Shown piece after piece: positions 8,399 through 18,445 of a stretch of 64,000 nt of DNA (within the stretch, counting starts at the first letter, position 1; the number at the start of each line of letters is the position of its first letter). Both the position numbers and the translations under genes were made by a program. Under the pieces are notes generated by a model that worked only from the letters and a program-made list of their open reading frames with translations, had not been told where the DNA came from and ran no database searches. The stretch is from Streptomyces sp. TLI_053 (GTDB lineage: Bacteria > Actinomycetota > Actinomycetes > Streptomycetales > Streptomycetaceae): positions 4,114,001 through 4,178,000 of the forward strand of contig NZ_LT629775.1 in the NCBI RefSeq assembly GCF_900105395.1, read 5' to 3'.

Positions 8399-9352
8399 AT
8401 GACCGCGACTACCGGACGCCGCCTGCTCCTGGTGCACGCGCACCCCGACGACGAGTCGATCAACAACGGCGCCACGATGGCGCGGTACGCCGCCGAGGGC
8501 GCCCGGGTCACCCTGGTGACCTGCACCCTCGGCGAGGGCGGCGAGGTGATCCCGCCCGAGCTGGCCCGGCTGACGGCCGACCGGGAGGACGCCCTCGGCG
8601 CCCACCGGATCGGCGAGCTGACGCGGGCGATGGCCGAACTCGGGGTCACCGACTTCCGCTTCCTCGGCGGCCCGGGGCGCTACCGCGACTCCGGGATGAT
8701 GGGCGTGCCCGACAACGACGTGCCCGGCTGCTTCTGGCAGGCCGACGTGGACGAGGCGGCCGACCGGCTGGCCGCGGTGGTCCGGGAGGTGCGCCCGCAG
8801 GTACTGGTCACCTACGACGAGGACGGCGGTTACGGGCACCCCGACCACATCCAGGCGCACCGGGTCGCGATGCGCGCGTACGAGCTGGCCGCCGACCCCG
8901 CCCACCGGCCCGACCTCGGCCCGGCCTGGCGGATCGCCAAGGTCTACTGGAACCGGGTGCCCAGGTCGGTGATCGAGCGGGGCCTCGCCGAGACCGCCGC
9001 GAAGGCGCCGTTCCCGGGCGTGGCGCAGGCCGCCGACGTCCCCGGCGTGGTGGCCGACGAGCTGGTCACCACCGTGGTGGACGGCACCGCGTACGCCGAC
9101 CGCAAGGCCGCCGCGATGGCCGCGCACGCGACCCAGATCACCGTGGACGGCGCCTTCTTCGCGCTCTCCAACGATCTCGGCCAGCCGCTGCTCGCCACCG
9201 AGTACTACCAGTTGGTGCGCGGCCGGGCCGGGTCGCGACTGCCGGAGGAGGACCTCTTCGCCGGTTCCGACGCCGACGCCACCACGGGCGGCCCCGGCCC
9301 CGAAGCCCCCACCGCGACCCCCACCGCGACCCCCGAGGAGCCCGCCCGATGA
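8399..9352 (+). CDS. mshB: Mycothiol biosynthesis deacetylase MshB
   Basis: The 317-residue zinc hydrolase removes the N-acetyl group from GlcNAc-inositol (1-O-(2-acetamido-2-deoxy-glucopyranosyl)-myo-inositol) to give GlcN-Ins, the second step committed to mycothiol. The zinc motif 'AHPDDE' lies at residues 14-19 (with His15 and Asp18), and the third ligand is in '[12 protein letters not shown]'. 'TCTLGEGGE' is also typical of MshB rather than of the mycothiol S-conjugate amidase. The C-terminus carries a Thr/Pro/Ala-rich tail ('[14 protein letters not shown]') outside the fold. The stop overlaps the next start as ATGA. Confidence 0.95.
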   Translation: MTATTGRRLLLVHAHPDDESINNGATMARYAAEGARVTLVTCTLGEGGEVIPPELARLTADREDALGAHRIGELTRAMAELGVTDFRFLGGPGRYRDSGMMGVPDNDVPGCFWQADVDEAADRLAAVVREVRPQVLVTYDEDGGYGHPDHIQAHRVAMRAYELAADPAHRPDLGPAWRIAKVYWNRVPRSVIERGLAETAAKAPFPGVAQAADVPGVVADELVTTVVDGTAYADRKAAAMAAHATQITVDGAFFALSNDLGQPLLATEYYQLVRGRAGSRLPEEDLFAGSDADATTGGPGPEAPTATPTATPEEPAR

Positions 9353-9813
9353 CCGCGACCGACGCCCGGCCCGCGCGCCGTTCGATCCCGGCGGCGCTGC
9401 TCGGCAGCCGGGACGAGCGGCTGAAGGAGCCCCAGCCCCCGCGCGTCGCACGGATCGCGGCTTATGTCCTGTTCTTCCTGCTGGGCATCGCGGTGTCGAT
9501 CTGCGGAGCATTTGTGCAGGCCTTGTGGCCGCCCGTGGGAGTCCTGCTGGCACTCGCCGCCACCGCCGCCACCTTCTACGGCGGCCTGCGGGTGACCGGC
9601 ACCCGGCTCGGCGCGGGGGTCCCGGCGGCCGGCTGGTTCCTGGCCCTGCTGCTGGTGATGGTGCCCCGCCCGGAGGGGGACAACGTGCTCTGGACCAATG
9701 CCACGTCGCTCTGCTGGCTGTTCGTCGGCTCGATCCTCGGCGTGATCTGCGCCACCCTGCCGACCCGCGCCGGCTGGTTCCCCGGCGTTCCGGGGCCGCC
9801 GCGCCGCCCCTGA
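9349..9813 (+). CDS. DUF6113-type integral membrane protein
   Basis: The 154-residue protein has a short charged N-terminus and then four hydrophobic segments ('[18 protein letters not shown]', '[17 protein letters not shown]', '[14 protein letters not shown]', '[15 protein letters not shown]'). It starts with the ATGA overlap at the mshB stop, so the two are translationally coupled. This neighbour of mshB is conserved in streptomycetes; no function has been established that I know of. Confidence 0.8.
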   Translation: MTATDARPARRSIPAALLGSRDERLKEPQPPRVARIAAYVLFFLLGIAVSICGAFVQALWPPVGVLLALAATAATFYGGLRVTGTRLGAGVPAAGWFLALLLVMVPRPEGDNVLWTNATSLCWLFVGSILGVICATLPTRAGWFPGVPGPPRRP

Positions 9814-10042
9814 GTGGATCCGCGTACGGTGGCCGGTACGACGGGCAGTCAATACCGTCCGGTCGTACTCTCATACCGGAGGAACCGGACGTATCGGGAT
9901 CTGTCCGAACCGGTTCACCGGCCGGTTCTTCCCAGTATGGTGGTGCCGCAGAACGCCGTACCCGACGCCGCCCGCCTGGTCCGGCGCCGACAACCGCGGT
10001 CGCGCCGCACGGCCCGGCCCGCGAACCCGGAGCAGAGCAGCA
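9814..10042. other. Leader/promoter region of the PG-binding protein gene
   Basis: This 229-bp spacer is less GC-rich than its surroundings around 9840-9950. It contains the imperfect inverted repeat GAACCGGTTCACCGGCCGGTTC at about 9907-9928 and an AGTATGGT element at about 9935 that could be a -10 region. I cannot fix a transcription start. Confidence 0.3.
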
Positions 10043-12391
10043 TTGAGCAGCCGCGAATCTGACAACGCCCACCCGACGCCTCGGCGCACGGGACCGGACG
10101 CCTACCCGTCGGGCACCCCGCCCTACGGCACACCGGGGTTCCCCGGCGGCGACCGCGCGGGTGCCGGCGCCGCCGCCAAGGGCTCGGCTCCGGAGGCCGA
10201 GGACGAGAGCCCGAAGACCGAGACCACCCTCACCACCCGCGTCCGGATCAACATCCCCGGCTCGCGCCCGATCCCGCCGGTGGTGGTGCGCAGCACGGTC
10301 AAGAACGAGGACGGCACCGGCGAGGAGGCCCCCGCGCCCGCCGCCGACCCGGCCGGCCCCCGCCACCGGTCCGCCGCGCCCGCCTCCCCGGTGCTCGGTG
10401 TGATGGACGGCGGCGGCCGCTCCACCCCGCCGGACCTGCCGCCGGAGTGGCAGATCCCGCCGGCCACCTCCGAGGCCGAGTCCACCGGTGCCTGGTTCCG
10501 CCCCCGGCAGAAGAAGGCCGCTCCCGGCGAGGGTGCCGCCCCGGCCACGGTGCCGGCCGGCGCTCCCGCCGCCGCGGTGGCCCCGGCCGCGGCGCCCGCC
10601 GGGGCCCAGCGCGGCACCGCCCGGCCGAACGGCGCCCGTCCCGAGGGCGGCCGCCCGCAGACCGAGCGCCCCGCCGCGGCCCGTGCCAACGGCCGCCCGG
10701 TGCCCGCCCAGGCCCAGGCGCAGGCCCCCGGTCCGCGCCCGACCGGCGCGCCCGCCTCGCCGTACGGCGCCGGCGGCGAGCTGCCCGCCGACGAGGCCGG
10801 CGTCTACGCGGACGCCCCGGCCGACCCGTTCGCGCCCGGTGCCCCGGTCGACCCCTTCGGCACCGGCGGCCCGGTCGACCCGTTCGCGCCGGGCGCCCCG
10901 GCCGATCCCTTCGCCACCGGCGGCCCGGCCGACCCGTTCAGCCCCGGCCCCGAGCCGTTCAACCCCGGGGCCGACCCGTTCAACCCCGGCCCGGGCCTGC
11001 CCGGCGCTGCCGCGCAGGGCCGGGGCCGCCAGGCCCCCGCCGGGCCCGGCACCGCGGACCCCGAGGACACCTCGGTCGACGGTTTCGCCCCGGTCCGCGG
11101 CAACGCCCCGGCCGGCCCCATACCCGGGGCCCCCGCCGGACCGGCCGCTCCGGGCGGCGGCCCGCAGCCCGGCCTGTTCGCCTCCGCCCCGGCCGGCGCC
11201 GACCCGTTCGCCGCCCAGCGCCCGCCGGCCGCCGGCCCGCAGGGCGCCCCGGGCAGCCTGTTCCCCGGCGTCCCCGACGCCATGGGGGCGCCCGCCGGCC
11301 CGCACCCCGGAGCCCCCCGGGCCCACCCGCACCCCGGCGGCGCGGACTCCGCACCGCCCGCCGCACCGGCGGCGGACGGCCCGTCCGCCCCGAAGCCCGC
11401 GCCGGCCGCCAAGCCCGCCGCGGCCGCCAAGCCCCGGCCGAGCGCCGCCAAGAAGCTGGTCAAGCTCACCACCTACGCGGTCGTCGGCGTGGCCTTCCTC
11501 GGCGCCGCCGCCTACGGCACCGGGCTGATGCTGAACCAGTCCGACATCCCCAAGGGCACCGTGGTGCTCGGCACGGACATCGGCGGCAGCAACCGCGACC
11601 AGGCCATCCACCAGCTCGACGAGAGCGTCGGCAAGGCCGGCCAGCAGCCGGTCAAGCTGAAGGTCGGCGAGCAGACCGTGGACCTCGACCCGACCGCCGC
11701 CGGGCTGGCCTTCGACACCACGGCCACCGTCGACCGGCTCACCCAGCACTCCTACAACCCGGTGGACGTCCTCAAGTCGCTCAAGGGCAGCGAGAAGGCC
11801 GTCCCGCCGGAGGTCAAGGTCGACCGGGCCAAGCTCAAGTCCGCGCTGGAGGCGCTGGCCGGGGGATCCGGCCAGGGGCTCCAGGAGGGCTACGTCAAGT
11901 TCGCCGAGAACGGCGACGCCGTCGTCGTCCCGGGCAAGGCCGGCCAGGCCGTGGACTCCGCCGCCGCCGTCGACCTGGTCGACACGGCCTACCGCGACCG
12001 CGCCGCGGGCAAGCCGGAGCAGCCCATCGCCCTCGCCGTCACGGCCGCCCAGCCGAAGACCTCCCCGCAGGCCCTCCAGGGCGCGGCGGACACCCTCGGC
12101 AAGTCGGTGACGAACGGCCAGATCCACATCACGGCCGGCGCCAAGAAGTTCGACTTCGGCCCGAAGACCGCCGCCGCGGCGCTCACCCTCGTGCCGGACG
12201 CCAACGGCAAGCTCGTGCCGAAGTGGGACCTCGACGCGCTGAACCGCCAGCTCGCCGGCGCCTTCGACAAGGTGAAGACGAAGAAGAACGGCCAGCTCGT
12301 CCCGATCACCCCGCAGGACGTCGCGGACCAGGTGACCGCGCTGTTCGAGAAGAGCGGCGACAAGGACCGGACCTTCAAGTTCCCGGTCTGA
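10043..12391 (+). CDS. Membrane-anchored protein with disordered cytoplasmic region and putative peptidoglycan-binding domain
   Basis: The 782-residue protein starts at TTG (10043) with GGAG 13 bases upstream. Residues 1 to about 465 are Pro/Ala/Gly-rich with low complexity and include about eight 'DPF' repeats of the type 'APxDPFxxGGP' near residues 258-318. A single membrane helix follows (about 475-495, 'YAVVGVAFLGAAAYGTGLML'). The outer part (about 500-782) resembles the peptidoglycan-binding domains N-terminal to VanW/YoaR proteins ('GTVVLGTDIGGSNRDQAI', 'VVPGKAGQAVD'), but the VanW domain itself is missing. A cell-envelope scaffold is my inference. Confidence 0.8.
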   Translation: MSSRESDNAHPTPRRTGPDAYPSGTPPYGTPGFPGGDRAGAGAAAKGSAPEAEDESPKTETTLTTRVRINIPGSRPIPPVVVRSTVKNEDGTGEEAPAPAADPAGPRHRSAAPASPVLGVMDGGGRSTPPDLPPEWQIPPATSEAESTGAWFRPRQKKAAPGEGAAPATVPAGAPAAAVAPAAAPAGAQRGTARPNGARPEGGRPQTERPAAARANGRPVPAQAQAQAPGPRPTGAPASPYGAGGELPADEAGVYADAPADPFAPGAPVDPFGTGGPVDPFAPGAPADPFATGGPADPFSPGPEPFNPGADPFNPGPGLPGAAAQGRGRQAPAGPGTADPEDTSVDGFAPVRGNAPAGPIPGAPAGPAAPGGGPQPGLFASAPAGADPFAAQRPPAAGPQGAPGSLFPGVPDAMGAPAGPHPGAPRAHPHPGGADSAPPAAPAADGPSAPKPAPAAKPAAAAKPRPSAAKKLVKLTTYAVVGVAFLGAAAYGTGLMLNQSDIPKGTVVLGTDIGGSNRDQAIHQLDESVGKAGQQPVKLKVGEQTVDLDPTAAGLAFDTTATVDRLTQHSYNPVDVLKSLKGSEKAVPPEVKVDRAKLKSALEALAGGSGQGLQEGYVKFAENGDAVVVPGKAGQAVDSAAAVDLVDTAYRDRAAGKPEQPIALAVTAAQPKTSPQALQGAADTLGKSVTNGQIHITAGAKKFDFGPKTAAAALTLVPDANGKLVPKWDLDALNRQLAGAFDKVKTKKNGQLVPITPQDVADQVTALFEKSGDKDRTFKFPV

Positions 12392-12406
12392 TCGAACCGT
12401 TACCCG

Positions 12407-12434
12407 GGGGCGGGTCCGGATCCGGACCCGCCCC
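12407..12434 (+). terminator. Hairpin terminator after the PG-binding protein gene
   Basis: A perfect 28-bp palindrome (each arm 14 bases, GGGGCGGGTCCGGA and its complement) begins 15 bases after the stop. There is no T-run, as is common for streptomycete terminators. Confidence 0.7.
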
Positions 12435-12506
12435 TCGACAACTCCGGTCCCCGGTCAGCAAGATGTGACGCCTATCGTCCGCCGCATCCGTCCCGGGAGA
12501 ACCACC

Positions 12507-14225
12507 ATGGGCCGCCCCCTGTACCACCGCACGGCCCTGCTCGCCGGTCTCACCGCCGTCTCGCTCTCGCTGACGCTGTGCTCCTGCGGTCCCGGCAACA
12601 GCTCCGGAGCCGACGCCAGGGCCCTCCCCAGCTCGCTCGAGACGCCCAAGCTCACCGCCGTCGACATCAATCCGCACGAACGCGCCGAGCTGCGCCAGGG
12701 CGGCACCCTGCGGGTCGCGGTGGCCCAGTACTCCACCCAGTGGTCGCCGGTCCAGACCGACGGCGGCGAGTCGTCCACCATCGCCGTCACCAAGCCGCTG
12801 CTGCCGACCTTCTTCCGCTCCGACGCGGCCGGCACCCAGACCCCCAACCCGGCCTACCTCCAGGACGCGCACAGCGAGCAGCGGGACGGCCGGCAGGTGG
12901 TGGTCTGGACGCTCAACCCGAAGGCCCACTGGTCCGACGGCGCCCCGATCACCTGGCGCGACATCGAGGCCAACTGGCGGGCGCTGAACGGCAAGGACCC
13001 GGCCTACCGGTCGGCCAGCAGCACCGGCTTCGAGCTGGTCTCGGCGGTCGAGCGCGGCAAGGACGACTTCCAGGCCGTGATGACCTTCGAGCGGCCGTTC
13101 TCCGAGTGGCAGTCGATGTTCAACGGGGCCGCCAACGCCCCGCTGCTGCCCGCGAGCCGGATCTCCACCCCCGAGCTCTTCAACACCTCCTACCTGGAGG
13201 CCATCCCGGTCACCGCGGGCCCGTTCAAGGTGGAGCGGATGGACCGGGCGGCACAGACCGTCACCCTGGTCGCCGACCCGGCCTGGTGGGGCGACAAGCC
13301 GCTGCTGGACCGGATCGTCTTCCGCGCGATGCTGCCCAACACGATGGCCGCCGCCTTCAACAAGGGCGAGATCGACCTGTTCAACAACGGCCCGGACGTG
13401 GCCGGCTACCAGCTGATCCGCAGCACCCCCGGGGCCGCCGTCCGCCGGGCCGGCGGGCCCGACTTCCGCCAGTTCACCCTGAACGGCCGCAGCCCGGCGC
13501 TCACCGATCCCTCCGTCCGCCAGGCCGTGTTCCAGGCGATCAACCGGGACGTCATCGCCCGCTCCGACCTGGCCGGGCTCGACTGGCCCACCGTCACCCT
13601 CAACAACCACCTGCTGGTGGCCAACCAGAACGCCTACCGGGACAACTCCCTCGGCCTCAGCCGCTACGACCCGGCCGAGGCCGTGCGCAAGCTCGACGCG
13701 GCCGGCTGGAAGCTCGACGGCGACGTCCGCCGCAAGGACGGCAAGGAGCTCAATCTGCGGCTGGTCATCCCCGCCGGGGTCACCCAGGCGCAGAACGAGG
13801 CCGCCGTCGCGACCGGCATGCTCAAGGAGGTCGGGGTGAAGGTCACCACGGTCACCGCCAACCCCAACGAGTACTTCGACAAGTACGTCAACCGGCGGGA
13901 CTTCGACATCGCCGCCTACTCGCTGCTCGGCACGCCGTTCCCGGCCAGCGGCAACCGGGCCAACTTCGTCCAGAACGGCGGCACCAACCACTCCCAGTCC
14001 GGCAGCCCCTCCGTCGACGCCGCACTCGACCGGGCCTCCGCCGCGGGCGACGCGGCCGGCGCCTTCGAGGCCATCAACCAGGCCGACGCCGAACTGTGGA
14101 AGGTGGCCGGAGTGCTGCCGCTCTACCAGCGCCCGCAGCTGTACGGGAGCCGCGCCGACCTCGCCAACATCGGCGCCCAGGGCCTGTCCGACATCGTCTG
14201 GGAGAACGTCGGCTTCCAGAAGTGA
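12507..14225 (+). CDS. Orphan solute-binding lipoprotein, LpqW-like (SBP family 5)
   Basis: The 572-residue lipoprotein starts at the ATG at 12507, which has a GGGAG Shine-Dalgarno sequence; a GTG 42 bases upstream lacks one. The signal peptide ends in a lipobox-like 'SLSLTLCSCGPG'. The body is an extracytoplasmic peptide-binding fold ('HWSDGAPITWRDIEANW', 'AVFQAINRDVIARSDL', 'LPLYQRPQLYGSR'). No permease or ATPase genes accompany it on its strand. The nearest annotated relatives I recall are LpqW-type proteins, which in mycobacteria influence lipoglycan synthesis rather than uptake. It converges on Opp operon 1, and a strong hairpin separates them. Confidence 0.85.
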   Translation: MGRPLYHRTALLAGLTAVSLSLTLCSCGPGNSSGADARALPSSLETPKLTAVDINPHERAELRQGGTLRVAVAQYSTQWSPVQTDGGESSTIAVTKPLLPTFFRSDAAGTQTPNPAYLQDAHSEQRDGRQVVVWTLNPKAHWSDGAPITWRDIEANWRALNGKDPAYRSASSTGFELVSAVERGKDDFQAVMTFERPFSEWQSMFNGAANAPLLPASRISTPELFNTSYLEAIPVTAGPFKVERMDRAAQTVTLVADPAWWGDKPLLDRIVFRAMLPNTMAAAFNKGEIDLFNNGPDVAGYQLIRSTPGAAVRRAGGPDFRQFTLNGRSPALTDPSVRQAVFQAINRDVIARSDLAGLDWPTVTLNNHLLVANQNAYRDNSLGLSRYDPAEAVRKLDAAGWKLDGDVRRKDGKELNLRLVIPAGVTQAQNEAAVATGMLKEVGVKVTTVTANPNEYFDKYVNRRDFDIAAYSLLGTPFPASGNRANFVQNGGTNHSQSGSPSVDAALDRASAAGDAAGAFEAINQADAELWKVAGVLPLYQRPQLYGSRADLANIGAQGLSDIVWENVGFQK

Positions 14226-14245
14226 CGCCGGTCCGGCCACCGGAA

Positions 14246-14276
14246 GGGCCCCGGAGTCGCGTCGACTCCGGGGCCC
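14246..14276. terminator. Bidirectional terminator between the orphan lipoprotein and Opp operon 1
   Basis: A 14-bp perfect stem (GGGCCCCGGAGTCG and its complement) with a 3-base CGT loop sits 20 bases past the rightward stop and 21 bases from the leftward oppF stop. It can serve both strands. Confidence 0.8.
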
Positions 14277-14297
14277 CGGGGGCGGTGCCGGGCGCGG

Positions 14298-15317
14298 TCA
14301 GCCCGAACCGATCACGTCCCGCACCTCCGCGAAGTGGCAGGCCGACTCGTGCGCGGCCGGCCCGCGCAGCGTCGACGGCACCGCCAGCAGCGGGATCTCG
14401 GTCGAGCAGCGCTCCTCCGCCTTCCAGCAGCGGGTGCGGAAGCGGCAGCCGGACGGCGGGTTGGCCGGCGAGGGGATGTCACCGCTGAGCAGGATCCGCT
14501 CGCGGTGCTCGCGCCCGGTCGGGTCCGGCACCGGCACCGCGGACAGCAGCGCCTGGGTGTACGGGTGGGTCGGGTGGGAGTAGATCTCCTCCTCCGTCCC
14601 GATCTCGACCATCTTGCCGAGGTACATCACACCGACCCGGTCGGAGATGTGCCGCACGATCGAGAGGTCGTGCGCGATGAACATGTACGACAGCTGGAAC
14701 TCGTTCTGCAGCTGCTCCAGCAGGTTGATCACCTGGGCCTGGACCGAGACGTCGAGGGCCGAGACCGGCTCGTCGCAGATGATCAGCTCCGGCTTGAGCG
14801 CCAGGCCCCGGGCGATGCCGATGCGCTGGCGCTGACCGCCGGAGAACTGGTGCGGGTACCGGTTGATGTACTCCGGGTTCAGACCCACCACGTCCAGCAG
14901 GTCCTGCACCGCCCGGCGGCGGTCGCCCTTGGGCGCCACCTCGGGGTGGATCTCGAACGGCTCGCCGATGATGTCGCCGACCGTCATCCGCGGGTTCAGC
15001 GAGGTGTACGGGTCCTGGAACACCATCTGGATGTTCCGGCGCACCGCCTTCAGCCCGGCGCCGGTGAGCCGGGTGATGTCCTCGCCCTTGAACAGCACCT
15101 GGCCCGACGTCGCCTTCTCCAGGTTCATCAGCACCTTGGCCAGCGTGGACTTGCCGCAGCCGGACTCGCCGACGATGCCCAGCGTCTCGCCCTTGACCAG
15201 CGAGAAGGAGACGCCGTCCACCGCCCGCACCGCGCCGACCTGCTTCTTGAGGACGATGCCCTGGGTCAGCGGGTAGTGCTTGACCAGGTCCCTGACCTCC
15301 AGGATCGGCTCAGCCAT
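14298..15317 (-). CDS. Opp operon 1: oligopeptide ABC ATPase, OppF/DppF type
   Basis: The 339-residue ATPase has Walker A 'GESGCGKST' (residues 50-58), signature '[17 protein letters not shown]', Walker B '[12 protein letters not shown]' and a C-terminal oligo_HPY extension. That extension includes the Cys-rich '[15 protein letters not shown]', a motif that carries an Fe-S cluster in some Opp/Dpp structures. It pairs with the OppD protein encoded upstream to drive peptide import. Its start overlaps the oppD stop by eight bases. It is the last gene of the operon. Confidence 0.93.
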   Translation of the reverse strand: MAEPILEVRDLVKHYPLTQGIVLKKQVGAVRAVDGVSFSLVKGETLGIVGESGCGKSTLAKVLMNLEKATSGQVLFKGEDITRLTGAGLKAVRRNIQMVFQDPYTSLNPRMTVGDIIGEPFEIHPEVAPKGDRRRAVQDLLDVVGLNPEYINRYPHQFSGGQRQRIGIARGLALKPELIICDEPVSALDVSVQAQVINLLEQLQNEFQLSYMFIAHDLSIVRHISDRVGVMYLGKMVEIGTEEEIYSHPTHPYTQALLSAVPVPDPTGREHRERILLSGDIPSPANPPSGCRFRTRCWKAEERCSTEIPLLAVPSTLRGPAAHESACHFAEVRDVIGSG

Positions 15318-16404
15318 GGAGGGTCTCCTTCCAGAAGTGGCAGGCGCTGCGGCGGCCCGGCAGGTCGGCCCCCTCGGCGTCCAGCACCGGGACCAGGCGC
15401 GGGAGTTCGGTGTGGCAGACGTCCTGGGCCCGGTCGCAGCGCGGGTTGAAGGCGCAGCCCGACGGGATCCGCAGCAGGCTCGGCGGCAGGCCCTGGATCG
15501 CGTAGAGGTTCTGGCCCTTCTGGTCCAGCCGCGGGATCGAGTTGAGCAGGCCCTTGGTGTACGGGTGCGCCGGGCGGGCGTACAGCTCGTGCACCGGGGC
15601 GGTCTCCACGATCCGGCCCGCGTACATCACCGCGATCTTGTCCGCGACGTCCGCGACCACGCCCAGGTCGTGCGTGATCAGGATCAGCCCCATGTTGAAC
15701 TCGGCCTGCAGCTCCGCGAGCAGGTCCATCACCTGGGCCTGGACGGTGACGTCCAGCGCGGTGGTCGGCTCGTCCGCGATGATCAGGTCCGGCTCCAGCG
15801 CCAGCGCCATCGCGATCATGATGCGCTGGCGCATGCCCCCGGAGAACTGGTGCGGATAGTCGCCGACGCGCTGCCTGGCGGCGGGGATGCGCACCCGCTC
15901 CATCAGCTCGACGGCCTTCTCCTTGGCCTCCTTGCGGCTTGCGCCCTGGTGCACCCGGAACATCTCGCCGAGCTGGTAGCCGACGCTGAGCACCGGATTG
16001 AGCGAGGACAGCGCGTCCTGGAAGATCATCGCGATCTTCCGGCCCCGCACCGCCCGCCGCGCCTTGGGGCTCATGGTGAGCAGGTCCTCGCCCCGGAACC
16101 GGATCGAGCCGTTGGTGATCCGCCCCGGCGGCATGTCGAGGATGCCCATGATCGCCTGCGCGGTCACCGACTTGCCCGAACCGGACTCGCCGAGCACCGC
16201 CAGTGTCTCCCCCGCCGCCACCGAGTAGCTCACCCCGTTGACGGCCTTGGCCACGCCGTCCCGGGTGTGGAACTCGATGTGCAGGTCGTCGACCTCCAGC
16301 AGGGGCGTTCCGGGCACCAGGCTCTCCCGGCCCCTGCCGAGCAGCTGCACCGCGTCCGGGCCCGGCCCGGCGCCGTCCCTCGCCGGTTTCGTCATGTCAG
16401 TCAT
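15310..16404 (-). CDS. Opp operon 1: oligopeptide ABC ATPase, OppD/DppD type
   Basis: The 364-residue ATPase has Walker A 'GESGSGKSV', signature '[15 protein letters not shown]', Walker B '[12 protein letters not shown]', the D-loop-region '[14 protein letters not shown]' and a Cys-containing C-terminus ('[15 protein letters not shown]'). The ATG at 16404 follows GAGGAGGG. A stretch from 15602 to 15862 is almost identical at DNA level to the oppD of operon 2. It lies 15 bp from the permease gene upstream and overlaps oppF by eight bases. Confidence 0.93.
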   Translation of the reverse strand: MTDMTKPARDGAGPGPDAVQLLGRGRESLVPGTPLLEVDDLHIEFHTRDGVAKAVNGVSYSVAAGETLAVLGESGSGKSVTAQAIMGILDMPPGRITNGSIRFRGEDLLTMSPKARRAVRGRKIAMIFQDALSSLNPVLSVGYQLGEMFRVHQGASRKEAKEKAVELMERVRIPAARQRVGDYPHQFSGGMRQRIMIAMALALEPDLIIADEPTTALDVTVQAQVMDLLAELQAEFNMGLILITHDLGVVADVADKIAVMYAGRIVETAPVHELYARPAHPYTKGLLNSIPRLDQKGQNLYAIQGLPPSLLRIPSGCAFNPRCDRAQDVCHTELPRLVPVLDAEGADLPGRRSACHFWKETLHG

Positions 16405-16419
16405 GGTCCGCGGCCCTCC

Positions 16420-17415
16420 TCAGCGCAGCTTCGGGTCGAGGGCGTCGCGCACCGCGTCGCCGAGCATGATGAAGGCCAGGACGGTGACGCTCAGCACCGC
16501 GGCCGGGAAGAGCAGCACGTGCGGGGCGTTCAGGAAGCGGGCCTGGGCGTCACTGATCATCAGGCCCCAGGAGATCGCCGGGGACTGGATGCCGATGCCC
16601 AGGTAGGACAGCGCGGCCTCGGCGCCGATGTACACGCCCAGGTTGATCGTCGAGACCACGATCACCGGCGCGACGGCGTTCGGCAGGATGTGCCGGCCGA
16701 CGATCCGGCCGGTGCCCGCCCCGAGCGCCCGGGCGGCCACCACGTAGTCGTTGTGCTTGTTGGCCAGGACCGCCGAGCGCATCAGCCGGTAGATCTGCGG
16801 CCAGCCGAGCACGGCCATCACCGCGGAGACGGTCCAGGCGTTGCCCTCGCCCCAGGTGGACATGATCAGCATGCCGCCGAGCAGCAGCGGGATCGCGAAG
16901 AAGATCTCGGTGACCCGGGAGAGCACGCTGTCCCCGATCCCGCCGATCCAGCCGGCCCACAGACCGAGGCTGCCGCCGACCAGGACCACCAGCGTGGTGG
17001 TCACCATGCCGACGATGATGGAGTTGCGGGCGCCCCAGATGGTGCGGGTGTAGATGTCGCAGCCCTGGACGTCGAAGCCGAACCAGTGCGAACCGCTGGG
17101 CCGCTTCAACGAGTCGGCCAGGTTGCAGAAGCCGCCGGCCCGCGGGTCCCCGTCGGTGAACAGCTGCGGGGCGATCGCGAGGACGACCATGAACAGCACC
17201 AGGAAGCCGCCGATCAGGAACAGCGGGCTGCGCCGCAGGTCCGTCCAGGCGTCGGTCCAGAGGCTGGCGACCCGTTCGCTGCCGGCGTCCGGCGCGCCGG
17301 AACCCCTGCCGGTCGCCGGGGCCGCCGCCGCGGCCGGCCCTCCCGCGGCCGGCCCGGAGCCGGACTGCCCCGGGATCGCCGCGCCCGTGTTCTCGCTCTT
17401 CGTCGGCTCACTCAT
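16420..17415 (-). CDS. Opp operon 1: peptide transporter permease, OppC/DppC type
   Basis: The 331-residue permease has a Pro/Ala/Gly-rich cytoplasmic N-terminus (about 60 residues) and then OppC_N ('WTDLRRSPLFLIGGFLVL') and BPD_transp_1 domains. The ATPase-coupling EAA loop is 'AARALGAGTGRIVGRHILPN'. The C-terminus 'MLGDAVRDALDPKLR' is the family's conserved end. Its start overlaps the permease B stop by eight bases. It forms the membrane channel together with the B subunit. Confidence 0.92.
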   Translation of the reverse strand: MSEPTKSENTGAAIPGQSGSGPAAGGPAAAAAPATGRGSGAPDAGSERVASLWTDAWTDLRRSPLFLIGGFLVLFMVVLAIAPQLFTDGDPRAGGFCNLADSLKRPSGSHWFGFDVQGCDIYTRTIWGARNSIIVGMVTTTLVVLVGGSLGLWAGWIGGIGDSVLSRVTEIFFAIPLLLGGMLIMSTWGEGNAWTVSAVMAVLGWPQIYRLMRSAVLANKHNDYVVAARALGAGTGRIVGRHILPNAVAPVIVVSTINLGVYIGAEAALSYLGIGIQSPAISWGLMISDAQARFLNAPHVLLFPAAVLSVTVLAFIMLGDAVRDALDPKLR

Positions 17416-18352
17416 AGCGGATCCTCGGGTCCAGGACGGCGTACAGCAGGTCGACCACCAGGTTGGCGAACAGGTAGACCATCACCAGGGCGCTCACGAT
17501 GCCCACGACGATGGTGCGTTCCCGCAGGTAGACGGACTGGAAGAGCTGGTGTCCGACGCCGGGGATGTTGAAGATGCCCTCGGTGATGACCGCGCCGCCC
17601 ATCAGGCCGCCGAGGTCCATGCCCAGGAAGGTGACGATCGGGATCAGCGCGTTGCGCAGGCCGTGCCGGACCACCACCCGCAGCGGGCTGAGCCCCTTGG
17701 CCACCGCCGTACGGACGTAGTCGGCCCGCATGACCTCGATCAGGCTGGTCCTGGTGAGCCGGGCGACGTACGCCAGCGAGGTCGAGGCCAGGACGTAGCC
17801 CGGCAGCAGGTACGAACGGAAACCGGCCTCCTCGTTGAAGGAGACCGGGAAGAAGTCGATGCCGTAGTCGGTGTTGAGCTTCACCCCGATGACCAGTTGG
17901 AGCACGAAGCCGATCACGAAGACCGGGATCGAGATGACCATGAGGGTCGAGATCAGCACCACGTTGTCGATGAACTTGCCGCGCCGCAGGGCGGCGATCA
18001 CGCCGGCGGTGACACCCACCACCATCTCGATGGCCAGGGCGACGAACGCCAGGTTGATGGTGTACGGGAAGGCCCGCTGCATCACGTCGACGACCTGGTT
18101 GCCCCGGTAGTCCTCGCCGAAGTCGCCCTTGAACAGGCCGGTCAGGTAGTCCCAGTACTGGACGAAGAACGGGTCGTCGAGGTGGTACCGGTCCCGCAGG
18201 ACGGCCACGACGGCGGGGTCCTGCCTCTTCTCACCGGCCAGTGCGGCGATGGGGTCACCAGGCAGCAGGAAGACCAGTGCGTAGATCAGGAACGTCGCGC
18301 CGAGGATCACAGGTATGGCCTGGATGATCCGGCGGACCACATAGCGGCCCAT
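17408..18352 (-). CDS. Opp operon 1: peptide transporter permease, OppB/DppB type
   Basis: The 314-residue permease begins 'MGRYVVRRIIQAIPVILGATF', the typical OppB/DppB N-terminal helix. It has the EAA loop 'TAVAKGLSPLRVVVRHGLRN' and the conserved end 'DLLYAVLDPRIRYE'. It is the first permease gene after the lipoprotein gene, separated from it by a 93-bp gap holding a large hairpin that should reduce read-through. It overlaps the C permease gene by eight bases. Confidence 0.92.
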   Translation of the reverse strand: MGRYVVRRIIQAIPVILGATFLIYALVFLLPGDPIAALAGEKRQDPAVVAVLRDRYHLDDPFFVQYWDYLTGLFKGDFGEDYRGNQVVDVMQRAFPYTINLAFVALAIEMVVGVTAGVIAALRRGKFIDNVVLISTLMVISIPVFVIGFVLQLVIGVKLNTDYGIDFFPVSFNEEAGFRSYLLPGYVLASTSLAYVARLTRTSLIEVMRADYVRTAVAKGLSPLRVVVRHGLRNALIPIVTFLGMDLGGLMGGAVITEGIFNIPGVGHQLFQSVYLRERTIVVGIVSALVMVYLFANLVVDLLYAVLDPRIRYE

Positions 18353-18371
18353 GCGGTCTCCTCATGATCGG

Positions 18372-18427
18372 GGCACGCCGGCACCGGGCGGCGCGGAGGT
18401 TGCCCGCGCCGCCCGTCACGGCGTGCC
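18372..18427 (-). terminator. Intercistronic hairpin between lipoprotein and permease genes of Opp operon 1
   Basis: Nested inverted repeats: an outer pair GGCACGCCG/CGGCGTGCC (18372-18380, 18419-18427) and an inner 11-bp pair (18385-18395, 18405-18415). The position suits an attenuating terminator or a 3' mRNA stabiliser giving more lipoprotein than permease, as is usual for such operons. Confidence 0.6.
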
Positions 18428-18445
18428 GTTCGGACTGGACGGAGG

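Noticed and set aside
8348..12127. 1259-codon open frame on the minus strand opposite mshB and the PG-binding protein
   Set aside because: It is a shadow of GC-rich coding DNA; the plus-strand genes have family motifs, and this frame has only Gly/Arg/Ala-rich sequence with no recognisable domain.
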